Assembly (NCBI GenBank): GCA_026002835.1
Contig: BPGC01000011.1
Location: forward strand, 1-61,133
Reading direction: 5' to 3'
Length of the DNA stretch: 61,133 bases
Source of the DNA: Candidatus Nitrosocaldaceae archaeon
GTDB lineage: Archaea > Thermoproteota > Nitrososphaeria > Nitrososphaerales > Nitrosocaldaceae
Under the pieces are notes generated by a model. It was not told where the DNA came from and ran no database searches. It saw nothing but the letters and a program-made list of their open reading frames with translations. Position numbers and translations under genes: made by a program. Positions 37,173-44,410 of the stretch are shown in pieces (position 1 is the first letter of the stretch; the number at the start of each line of letters is the position of its first letter).

Positions 37173-38042
37173 CTAAAACAGTTCTATGCTATCTGCCAAT
37201 TTATCTGGTTCTGTATCTTCATATATCCTCAAATATGCTCCCTGTCTATTTCCATATGGTGCTTTACATGAGAATATTGTTAATACTAAACCATTATGGT
37301 TAGTCTTATACCCATTACATGGTTCATGTGCTCTAATTATTCTATCAGTATTTGTAGCATTTAATGCTTTAATAGTTACATCCCTTCCAAAATAGTAGCC
37401 ATAACCTCTCCATGAAGGAATATAACCTTTTATCTCATCCCTAGGATCGTTCCATAATATCTCTTCTAATGTATCTAATCCATCTATTAGATCATCCCTA
37501 GATCTGGTTTCTACTGGAACGCCTCCATGTAATATTAGGTATTTATCGTTTAGTATCAATGCATGATATAATACTTTGAACAACATCTTTAACTTATCAT
37601 AGATCAGTTCTGCTTTCCTTCCAAACTTTTCATAAAGCATCGTAGGAAGATCATGTGGTGCAAATGGTAATTCTAGGCATTCGTGATTACCTCTCAATAA
37701 TATTATCCTATCTGGGTATCTTACTTTTAAGTTTAAGATAAGATGATAAACCTCAACTGACTCTTTGCCTCTATCGCCATAATCTCCTAGGAAGATTATA
37801 GTTGAGCCATATTCATCGAAGAAATTACTCTTGCTTAAGATAATCTCTAATGCATCTAGATCGCCATGTAGATCTCCTACTATTATAACATCATCTCTAT
37901 CTAATTCTATGTATCCATCTTTTATCATAGCATTTACTAACCCTTTTCCCTCACTTTTTATAACATCTATACACCTTTTTATCAATTCGAGGAAGGTTTC
38001 TGGATCGGTATTCCTAGATTGTCTTATCAACTTCTCTAGCAT
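37173..38042 (-). CDS. PPP-family serine/threonine protein phosphatase
   Basis: Metallophosphatase of the PP1/PP2A type. The motifs are intact: GDLHG at 56-60, GDYGDRG at 86-92, RGNHE at 117-121, and the downstream histidine motifs LILHGGVP and IRAHEPC. 289 residues, cytoplasmic. Targets unknown; the window also encodes a UbiB-type kinase-like protein, but no direct link is shown. Confidence 0.94.
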   Translation of the reverse strand: MLEKLIRQSRNTDPETFLELIKRCIDVIKSEGKGLVNAMIKDGYIELDRDDVIIVGDLHGDLDALEIILSKSNFFDEYGSTIIFLGDYGDRGKESVEVYHLILNLKVRYPDRIILLRGNHECLELPFAPHDLPTMLYEKFGRKAELIYDKLKMLFKVLYHALILNDKYLILHGGVPVETRSRDDLIDGLDTLEEILWNDPRDEIKGYIPSWRGYGYYFGRDVTIKALNATNTDRIIRAHEPCNGYKTNHNGLVLTIFSCKAPYGNRQGAYLRIYEDTEPDKLADSIELF

Positions 38043-38094
38043 ATTATTAATTTAGCATAAAAACTTAATATTAGTTTAGATATAAATTATAAGT

Positions 38095-38475
38095 ATGAGC
38101 CTTAGCAAGTATATCATGAGAGAGTTCATGAGAGAACTTAGTAACAAGTCTAGAGAATTCTTCGAGTTTGTAATGCCACCAGTAGATATACTTGAGGATG
38201 GTAATGATCTATTGATATTAGTAGATCTAGCTGGTTTCAAGAAAGAGGATATATCTGTTAGGATAAACGATAATATATTGAGCATAAAGGCTAGAAGAGA
38301 TCCTCCAGAGCATGTAGGAAGTGTTTATCAGCAGCAAAGACCGTTAAAGATAGATAAAAGCATACCACTTCCTATAAGCATAAAAGGAGAAGAAGATCTG
38401 AAAGCAACTTATAAGGATGGAGTGTTAGAGATAAGGATTCCTATAACTGGAGTAAATATAATTAGAATAGAATGA
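38095..38475 (+). CDS. Hsp20/alpha-crystallin small heat-shock protein
   Basis: ATP-independent holdase chaperone, 126 residues. The alpha-crystallin domain (about 38-120) shows PPVDILEDGNDLLILVDLAG, KEDISVRINDNILSIKA and YKDGVLEIRIPI. The N-terminal arm is helical and the C-terminal extension is short. It abuts the UbiB-like gene on the opposite strand. Confidence 0.94.
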   Translation: MSLSKYIMREFMRELSNKSREFFEFVMPPVDILEDGNDLLILVDLAGFKKEDISVRINDNILSIKARRDPPEHVGSVYQQQRPLKIDKSIPLPISIKGEEDLKATYKDGVLEIRIPITGVNIIRIE

Positions 38476-40029
38476 TCATCTAAACCTGTCAATAAGGATG
38501 GATGAACCAATTATAGCTGTTGCTATTATAAAACCAATCTGAGCAAATAATGGATTTGATTGCATTATTATTGATGAACCTATAAAGACTGAAGAGGATA
38601 ATATACTCCCAGCAATCAAACCATGCCTACTTTTATGATTATTATAAACCATATTACCTTCCAAATATGTCTTTAAGAGCGGAGCTATAGATATTGCATC
38701 GTTCAAACCTTTACTAACCTTTTCTATAGATGACTTTATCTCTTCTATATATGCCTCTTTAACCAAACCTTCCTCTTCTAATATGCCTCTTAATACTTTA
38801 ACAAACTTGAACTCAACGTTTAATGACAAGTATATGCCTTCAAGCATGCTAGCCATACGCATGTATAATGCTAGATGCTTTGGCAGCCTAAAAGGGAATC
38901 TACTCATAGTTTTGTTAGCTAATTCCATCAAAGCCTTTACTTCCATCTCATCAACTTTCGCTCCATAAAGTGTCTTTATAGATAACTCTATACCTTTCTC
39001 TATAACATATCTGTTAGCATCTGGAGATAATGTTCCTAAACTTATCAATAGATCTACAGTTCTAGATGGATCCTTCTCAACCAATGCTAGATACAATCTT
39101 ACTAACTTTAATCTAGTAGCATTATCTAACCTTCCAACCATACCAAAATCGTATAATATCAATCTGCCATCACTACTTACTGCTAGATTACCAGGATGAG
39201 GATCTGCATGGAATATATCATGCTTTAATAACATCTTGAAGAATAATCTATGGATTGTTATCACTAACTTTGCTTTATCTATATTTGCTTCTTCTAATGC
39301 TTTAACATCGGTAACTTTAATCCCTGGTATGTATTCTAATGTTAATACCTTTTTGGTACTTCTCTCCTTTATAATATCTGGTATTATTACCTTATCATGC
39401 CTTAGATTATTCTTTATTCTTAGAAGGTTATCTGCTTCAATCCTATAATCCATCTCTTCATATATACTCTCAACAAATTGATTAAACATAGACTCTGCTG
39501 AGAATGCAATATTCTTATCGATGAATCTTACTGCTAATGGTAATAACTTTTTAAGAACTTGTATATCTTGTTCTACTAACTCCTCAATATTAGGTCTATT
39601 AACCTTTACTATTACATCTCTGTTATTATATCTAGCCTTATATACTTGCCCTAGAGATGCCCCAGATATACAATTTTCGTCAAAATACTCATATGCTTCT
39701 TCTATTCTCATATTCAACTCCTTTTCAATTATAGGCTTTACTTGCTCAAAGGGTGCTGGAGGTACATCATCTTGTAATTTAGCAAACTCTTCCATCCATG
39801 GTTGAGGTAAGAGATCAGCTCTTGTTGATAACCATTGCCCTAATTTTACAAATGATGGACCTAATTTTATGAATGTATTAACTGATCTTCTAGCATTTTT
39901 TCTCATCCTATTCTCGTTTACGTTCTTACCTTCCTTCTTTATCCATTCTTTTCTATCCTTCTTGAATCTTAATGCTACTGGCAATAACTTTAATGCTACG
40001 CCAATTATCCTCCAAGTACTAACTGGCAA
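38476..40029 (-). CDS. UbiB/ABC1/AarF-family atypical kinase-like protein
   Basis: 517 residues. The family-specific KxGQ motif is K62-L-G-Q65 (SFVKLGQWLSTRADLLP), the A-rich nucleotide loop appears as ISGASLGQVYKAR, the lysine is K142 (VIVKVNRP), and the catalytic DPHPGN and DFG (LYDFGMVG) motifs are present. Two C-terminal membrane helices follow (HGLIAGSILSSSVFIGSSII and AQIGFIIATAIIGSSILI). Related proteins act in quinone or lipid metabolism. A 120-residue membrane protein gene ends 1 nt upstream, so they are an operon. Confidence 0.93.
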   Translation of the reverse strand: MPVSTWRIIGVALKLLPVALRFKKDRKEWIKKEGKNVNENRMRKNARRSVNTFIKLGPSFVKLGQWLSTRADLLPQPWMEEFAKLQDDVPPAPFEQVKPIIEKELNMRIEEAYEYFDENCISGASLGQVYKARYNNRDVIVKVNRPNIEELVEQDIQVLKKLLPLAVRFIDKNIAFSAESMFNQFVESIYEEMDYRIEADNLLRIKNNLRHDKVIIPDIIKERSTKKVLTLEYIPGIKVTDVKALEEANIDKAKLVITIHRLFFKMLLKHDIFHADPHPGNLAVSSDGRLILYDFGMVGRLDNATRLKLVRLYLALVEKDPSRTVDLLISLGTLSPDANRYVIEKGIELSIKTLYGAKVDEMEVKALMELANKTMSRFPFRLPKHLALYMRMASMLEGIYLSLNVEFKFVKVLRGILEEEGLVKEAYIEEIKSSIEKVSKGLNDAISIAPLLKTYLEGNMVYNNHKSRHGLIAGSILSSSVFIGSSIIMQSNPLFAQIGFIIATAIIGSSILIDRFR

Positions 40030-40030
40030 A

Positions 40031-40393
40031 TCACTTCTCCTTGATATGCCTACTAAGCCTATAACCTAGATAGCCAGAGATTGCAGATACTAAAGAACTA
40101 TATATTATACTATTAGACCTCTTATTTAATAGAGAGTAAGCTTTCAAGCCAAAGCCTATTGCTGCTCCTAAACCTATCAATACTTCAGGAGCATCATGTA
40201 TAAGATGACCCAATGGATCTTTTCTAGGATCTACTTTATCCATATGAACTGTATATTTATCATCATATTCTCTTATATGCAGATTGCCATATCTATACTG
40301 CTTCTTTGCGCCTCTCTTATCGCCTAATCTAGTCTCTTCAGCATCTCCTAGCATTATAGGTCTTACCTCTTTTGGTACTTCTATATCATCCAT
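40031..40393 (-). CDS. Small membrane protein upstream of the UbiB-like gene
   Basis: 120 residues, not recognised. A charged N-terminal half (EVRPIMLGDAEETRLGDKRG, then HIREYDDKYTVHMDKVDP) is followed by two helices (VLIGLGAAIGFGLKAYSLL and SLVSAISGYLGYRLSRHI). Its stop is next to the UbiB-like start codon, so it is probably co-expressed and may interact with that membrane protein. Confidence 0.65.
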   Translation of the reverse strand: MDDIEVPKEVRPIMLGDAEETRLGDKRGAKKQYRYGNLHIREYDDKYTVHMDKVDPRKDPLGHLIHDAPEVLIGLGAAIGFGLKAYSLLNKRSNSIIYSSLVSAISGYLGYRLSRHIKEK

Positions 40394-40426
40394 AGCTTAT
40401 AAAATAGAATGAATTGTTATTAATGT

Positions 40427-40843
40427 TTACTCTCCTATTATCTGCATTATTATCGTTCTCTCTCTAGCTCTTATATCTAATTCTACTAGAACTATCTGTT
40501 GCCATGTGCCTAGGATTAGCATATTATCTGTAAATGGTACTGTTAGAGATGGTCCGATTAGCGATGCTCTTACATGTGAATGTCCATTTCCATCGTGCCA
40601 CATCTTCTCATGCTCGTAATTGATATTCCTAGGTGCTATCCTCTCAAGCATTGCTGGAAAGTCTTTTAGCAATCCTGGTTCATACTCTATAGTAGTAACT
40701 GCCGCAGTAGAGCCTGCTATAAATATTGTAACTATGCCATCTTTTAATCTGCTCTCTCTAACTGCATTAGATACATACTCGGTTATATCTACAATATCAC
40801 CTTCTCCTTTAGTCCTTACTCTAACTCTTTTACTTACTATCAT
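40427..40843 (-). CDS. YjbQ/UPF0047 family protein
   Basis: 138 residues. The pattern is diagnostic: GIVTIFIAGSTAAVTTIEYE, then HGNGHSHVRA in the form DGNGHSHVRASLIGPSLTVP, then LILGTWQQIVLVELD. The conserved histidines and glutamate may form a metal site. Some members have weak thiamine-phosphate synthase activity, but the true role is unsettled. Confidence 0.93.
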   Translation of the reverse strand: MIVSKRVRVRTKGEGDIVDITEYVSNAVRESRLKDGIVTIFIAGSTAAVTTIEYEPGLLKDFPAMLERIAPRNINYEHEKMWHDGNGHSHVRASLIGPSLTVPFTDNMLILGTWQQIVLVELDIRARERTIIMQIIGE

Positions 40844-40874
40844 TACAGAGAGATAATCAATATTAGTAGTTTAA

Positions 40875-40894
40875 ACCTTTGAACCAACAAAGGT
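40875..40894. promoter_or_regulatory. Inverted repeat upstream of the HEPN cassette
   Basis: ACCTTTG and CAAAGGT face each other across the six bases AACCAA. The repeat lies just before a TATA-like stretch (AGTATATATATT, about 40898-40909) that is about 28 nt from the ATG at 40931. The position fits an operator controlling the three-gene cassette, although a hairpin in the tail of the opposing transcript is also possible. Confidence 0.45.
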
Positions 40895-40930
40895 GTTAAG
40901 TATATATATTAACTGCTATAATTCATTATT

Positions 40931-41641
40931 ATGAAGGATTTGTTCACCGTTAATGACATAGAAAATATTAATTTGGGTATTCAATTATCTCCAATTGATA
41001 GTGGTAATTTTAAAGATATAATAACGTCCATACCTATATCAGAATTTAAGACAGTAAAAGTGGAAGAAGTGAATATAAACGATTTATTAAGTAATACTCC
41101 TTATTTAATATTTAATGGAAAAGGTTTTCAAATAACGGTTACGATGAATGGAATAAAGCTAAGTCTGTTGGGAGAGGACTTTTTAGAAGATGAAGAAATA
41201 GATAAGAGTGAGATTTTATCCAAAGATAATCTAATCGATATTAATACCGATTTTAACGTGATTATTAGTTCTTTGTTAACCAAACTTAATATTAAACTAG
41301 AAGATACTTCTCTGGTCTTTAATATGTCGTTAAGTAATGAGAATAAGTCTGAAATAGATTTCATACACATAATTAATAGAAATATAATTCAATCTTTAGA
41401 TAATTTTTTAGAATTACATATACCTGCTATTGGTATAGAAGTAGTTGAAGAGTTATTAGGGTCAAAATGGAAAAGTAATTATAATTTTTATGCTATTAGA
41501 GAACAAGAAGAAGGTATGTTATGCTTTATTGTGGCGAGTAGCGCTTATAAAGGCATTATAAATATACCTCAATTTATAGATATTATGATAGAGAACAGTA
41601 ATAGAATTATTAGTAAATTATTAGGTGAGAATTATGAGTAA
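40931..41641 (+). CDS. Accessory cassette protein 1, unknown
   Basis: 236 residues, not recognised. No membrane helix, signal, cysteine motif or P-loop. Secondary structure looks mixed: an N-terminal alpha/beta part (IQLSPIDSGNFKDIITSIPI; YLIFNGKGFQITVTMNGIKL), a middle with FNVIISSLLTKLNIKLEDTS, and a C-terminal helix (QFIDIMIENSNRIISKLLG). It is strongly AT-rich. A TATA-like box lies about 28 nt upstream of the ATG. Gene 2 starts inside its last codons (8-nt overlap), so the three genes are one operon. Confidence 0.7.
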   Translation: MKDLFTVNDIENINLGIQLSPIDSGNFKDIITSIPISEFKTVKVEEVNINDLLSNTPYLIFNGKGFQITVTMNGIKLSLLGEDFLEDEEIDKSEILSKDNLIDINTDFNVIISSLLTKLNIKLEDTSLVFNMSLSNENKSEIDFIHIINRNIIQSLDNFLELHIPAIGIEVVEELLGSKWKSNYNFYAIREQEEGMLCFIVASSAYKGIINIPQFIDIMIENSNRIISKLLGENYE

Positions 41642-42269
41642 AGATATTAGTAACCAGATAAATAGATCAATAAGACCAGCTAAAACTAAGAAAGGTGGCG
41701 AAATTACTTTTTATCAACGTCCTTTGCATTATCATACAAAAGATCTAGAAAAAGTAGATATATTAAAAAATCTATTTAGAGAAAGTCTAGGAAATAAACC
41801 TATACTAATAGTATCGGATAAGGAATTATATGTTGTAAAACAAAGTTTAGAAAATATTATAAAACGCACTAATATAGATCCGCATGAAGAAATTATACAA
41901 AAAATAAGACATTTAGAAGAAAAATTAAGATATATAGAAGTACGTCTAGAAGAACTAGAGTTTAATAGAGATACTAAAAAAATAGAAAATGGAGATATAA
42001 CAAGAATAGAAAAATATATCTATAAATTATTCGTTAGTACACCATTTATAAAACATGTAGGTTTTTATCCCACTCAAGAAGGACTGCAATTGTTTATAAT
42101 ATATGATACAGATGACGAAGCTGCTGGTTTTGAAATAATTACTAAAAAAATATTAAAATTGGAAGAAGCATTCCCTGGTATATATTTTGAACCTTTAATA
42201 TTACGGCAAAAATCATTTGATAAAAAAATATATAATAATGTTAGATGGGTAATAACTGATGTTAATTAA
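41634..42269 (+). CDS. Accessory cassette protein 2, coiled coil plus nucleotidyltransferase-like tail
   Basis: 211 residues from the ATG at 41634; a GTG at 41625 would add three. An N-terminal region with a basic start and the strand KPILIVSDKELYVVKQSLEN is followed by a charged coiled coil (about 85-112, IRHLEEKLRYIEVRLEELEF). A last domain (about 123-190) contains GLQLFIIYDTDDEAAGFEII and LEEAFPGIYFEPLIL, which resembles the core of minimal nucleotidyltransferase-type partners of HEPN proteins. The catalytic GSxxxG motif is not visible, so it may be inactive. Lysine is almost always AAA here, unlike the neighbouring core genes. Confidence 0.7.
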   Translation: MSKDISNQINRSIRPAKTKKGGEITFYQRPLHYHTKDLEKVDILKNLFRESLGNKPILIVSDKELYVVKQSLENIIKRTNIDPHEEIIQKIRHLEEKLRYIEVRLEELEFNRDTKKIENGDITRIEKYIYKLFVSTPFIKHVGFYPTQEGLQLFIIYDTDDEAAGFEIITKKILKLEEAFPGIYFEPLILRQKSFDKKIYNNVRWVITDVN

Positions 42270-42609
42270 ATATTATAAACAAAAAAGCAAATATAATAAT
42301 GATACGGCTAATTATTTAAGTAAAGCAAACTCGCCTTACTATGATTGGGAAATAGTAACTATATTTTATTCGACATTATTATTAATTGATGCATACTTCA
42401 TAAAAGATTTAAATAAAAGACCTAGCAATCATAAAGAACGTAATTCATATGTTGATATATTTCTACCAGGTATAAAAGATAAATATAAAGAACTATTTTA
42501 TATGAGTATTACAGCAAGATATGAACCAACGAATATGTCACTCCAATTAAGAAATAAAGCATATAAATTATATAATGATATTAGTAAATATCTTTATCAA
42601 TATATATGA
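42259..42609 (+). CDS. Accessory cassette protein 3, HEPN-like
   Basis: 116 residues, all helical. The pattern PYYDWEIVTIFYSTLLLIDA, then R54-P-S-N-H58-K-E-R61, then SITARYEP matches a widespread HEPN-like family (YYDW ... FYxxxHxxxA ... HxxR ... ARY). HEPN proteins are often RNases in toxin-antitoxin and defence systems. The classical Rx4-6H motif is not exact here, so RNase activity is open. It overlaps gene 2 by 11 nt and ends about 30 nt before the insertion sequence. Confidence 0.72.
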   Translation: MLIKYYKQKSKYNNDTANYLSKANSPYYDWEIVTIFYSTLLLIDAYFIKDLNKRPSNHKERNSYVDIFLPGIKDKYKELFYMSITARYEPTNMSLQLRNKAYKLYNDISKYLYQYI

Positions 42610-42637
42610 TATTATTGTAGACACAACTAATGTATAA

Positions 42638-42645
42638 TAAAACTT
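42638..42645. repeat. Target-site duplication, left copy
   Basis: TAAAACTT directly before the left terminal repeat of the insertion sequence. An identical 8-mer follows the right end at 43739-43746. Confidence 0.88.
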
Positions 42646-42661
42646 GGCGATTGCTTAATTT
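42646..42661 (+). repeat. Left terminal inverted repeat of the IS
   Basis: GGCGATTGCTTAATTT. It pairs with the reverse complement of 43723-43738, differing at positions 3, 13 and 15. Confidence 0.85.
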
Positions 42662-42788
42662 CAGCACCCTAAATTACCACTCTAAAATGTAATAACTATA
42701 ACTAATATAGTGATATTATTACACATATCTTATATTTTACATGTGCTGTGTTGAATAACTCATTAACAGAGTACATATCATATATCTC

Positions 42789-43658
42789 TTAACCATATCC
42801 ATTACTCATAGATATAAACAAGTTATATGCACTTGCTTTAACCATCAACTCTTTAACCATATTATCCCATCTTACTGATTTAATATACTCTCCAAACATT
42901 CTCTTAAATGATGAGAATACAGATTCTGCTATCCATCTCTTACCATAATCATGCTTATGCTTCCATCTAGTATAATCACTCAATTGATCTAATACATGCA
43001 TATCCCTTATACTATTATTGATTATAGAATTACTTCTTACTCTAATTACTGGTTCTATACCTTTATCTGTTAGATAATTAAAGTTATCATTACTATCATA
43101 TGCTCCATCAACTATAACCTTATCTATTTTAGCATCTATATTATCTATAAGGTCTTTAAACTTCTTATTATCATGAACATCTTCTCTAGTTATCTCTAAT
43201 GCTATTATCTTCTTATTTTTGATATCAACAGCTATATGCATCTTTATAAATCCTCTTCTTACCTTCCATTTCTTATTCATCCATTCTCCTCTATTAGCTA
43301 CTTTAATACCAGAAGAATCTACTACTATAATAATAGGTTCATTTGTATTGATATTATTATCCATCTTAACATTTAATCTATTAACTCTCCATGCTATGCT
43401 AGTATAATCTGGAACCTTAATGTTAGTATAATTGCTTAATGCTCTAATGAAACCTTCTAACTGTCTATATGGTAATAGATATGCATGTATTATTGCTAGT
43501 AATGATATGAATGAGTTAGGATATTGATAAGGTTTGCCTTCTTTACCTTTATTCATCTCTTCTAATTCCTTATCCCAATTATTAATGAAATCTAATGATA
43601 ATAATATCTCTCCTCTTCTTACTAATGCTTCATTATACGATTTCCAATCTCTAGGCAT
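42789..43658 (-). CDS. IS5-family DDE transposase
   Basis: 289 residues, intact. The catalytic triad is D114 (VVDSSGIKV), D184 (VDGAYDSN) and E245 (RWIAESVFSSF). The third region follows the classic Y-2-R-3-E-6-K spacing exactly (Y238, R241, E245, K252). The N-terminal part is a helical DNA-binding region. Start ATG, stop TAA, no frameshift. It catalyses cut-and-paste movement of the surrounding 1093-bp element. Confidence 0.95.
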   Translation of the reverse strand: MPRDWKSYNEALVRRGEILLSLDFINNWDKELEEMNKGKEGKPYQYPNSFISLLAIIHAYLLPYRQLEGFIRALSNYTNIKVPDYTSIAWRVNRLNVKMDNNINTNEPIIIVVDSSGIKVANRGEWMNKKWKVRRGFIKMHIAVDIKNKKIIALEITREDVHDNKKFKDLIDNIDAKIDKVIVDGAYDSNDNFNYLTDKGIEPVIRVRSNSIINNSIRDMHVLDQLSDYTRWKHKHDYGKRWIAESVFSSFKRMFGEYIKSVRWDNMVKELMVKASAYNLFISMSNGYG

Positions 43659-43722
43659 ATCATCTTAATTATAATGGTGATCAATATCTTTTATGTTGCT
43701 AGTGATCTATCAGTTATTCGAC

Positions 43723-43738
43723 ACACTAAGCAATCACC
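43723..43738 (-). repeat. Right terminal inverted repeat of the IS
   Basis: On the minus strand it reads GGTGATTGCTTAGTGT, matching 13 of 16 bases of the left end. Confidence 0.85.
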
Positions 43739-43746
43739 TAAAACTT
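43739..43746. repeat. Target-site duplication, right copy
   Basis: TAAAACTT directly after the right terminal repeat, identical to 42638-42645. Confidence 0.88.
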
Positions 43747-43780
43747 TTAAACATAACGATGAAATATTATTAGATAGAAA

Positions 43781-44290
43781 ATGCTAGAAAGAAAGGAAGT
43801 CTATAAAGGCAAGATATTATCGTTAAGAGTAGATAAGGTAAATATCAATGGGAGAGATAGTATAAGAGAAGTAGTTGAACATCATGGCTCAGTTGGCATA
43901 TTACCAATTTTAGATGACTCTTTTGTGTTAGAGAAGCAGTATAGATATGCTATAGATAAAGTATTATTAGAGATACCTGCTGGAACTCTAGAAGATGGAG
44001 AAGAGCCAGAAGAGTGTGCTAAACGTGAACTATTAGAAGAGACTGGTTATTATCCTAATACTCTTACTTATATAGGGAAGATGTATCTAACTCCCGGTTA
44101 TTGTACAGAAGCTATGCATTTCTTTATAGCAGATGATCTAGAACTTAAGAGCAAAGATCTAGATTTTGATGAGGTTATAAGCACAGAGATCATCAAGATA
44201 GAGGATGCTATAGATATGGCTACAAAGGGAGAGATAGAGGATATAAAGACTGCTTATGCTATACTAAGATATGCAGCAAAGGTTAAATGA
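43781..44290 (+). CDS. Nudix hydrolase (ADP-ribose pyrophosphatase-like)
   Basis: 169 residues. The Nudix box is complete: GTLEDGEEPEECAKRELLEE plus TGYYP (G-x5-E-x7-REUxEExGU). The upstream EIPAGTLEDGE and downstream MYLTPGYCTEAMHFFIADDL match the ADP-ribose/NDP-sugar branch. It probably removes ADP-ribose or related metabolites. The IS inserted directly upstream leaves only about 35 bp between its target duplication and the ATG, so its promoter may be altered. Confidence 0.93.
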   Translation: MLERKEVYKGKILSLRVDKVNINGRDSIREVVEHHGSVGILPILDDSFVLEKQYRYAIDKVLLEIPAGTLEDGEEPEECAKRELLEETGYYPNTLTYIGKMYLTPGYCTEAMHFFIADDLELKSKDLDFDEVISTEIIKIEDAIDMATKGEIEDIKTAYAILRYAAKVK

Positions 44291-44311
44291 GATCATATAT
44301 TAATAAATATT

Positions 44312-44370
44312 GTTGATGAGGGAGAGTTAGCTGACCCTTTATGGGAGATGAAGAGATGCATGTCGGCTGA
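44312..44370 (+). ncRNA. Candidate C/D-box-like small RNA
   Basis: In the 120-bp gap after the Nudix gene the order TTGATGA (44313-44319, C-like), CTGA (44331-44334, D'), AGATGA (44346-44351, C'-like) and CTGA (44367-44370, D) occurs with 11 nt between C and D' and 15 nt between C' and D. CCC and GGG flank the short loop between D' and C'. This is the layout of archaeal 2'-O-methylation guide RNAs. The boxes are not perfect (C box starts with T, C' is weak), so this is a candidate only; it could equally be a leader of the aminopeptidase gene. Confidence 0.35.
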
Positions 44371-44410
44371 AACGCTATTTTAATAAACCCCCTGAACATC
44401 TTTATTGCTA

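Larger units (their letters stand above)
42646..43738 (-). mobile_element. IS5-family (ISH1-like) insertion sequence, complete
   Basis: A 1093-bp element with one intact transposase gene. The imperfect terminal inverted repeats begin GGYGATTGCTTA (13 of 16 bases match over 42646-42661 and 43723-43738). Both sides carry the same 8-bp duplication TAAAACTT. Eight-base duplications and a single DDE transposase frame fit the ISH1 group of IS5. Nothing in it looks broken, so insertion is probably recent and the element may be active. It landed about 35 bp upstream of the Nudix gene start. Confidence 0.9.

Noticed and set aside
40888..40897. CAAAGGTGTT as half of a second origin recognition box
   Set aside because: Only the tail of the box matches; the CTCCAGTGG half is missing and the bases are better explained by the local inverted repeat.
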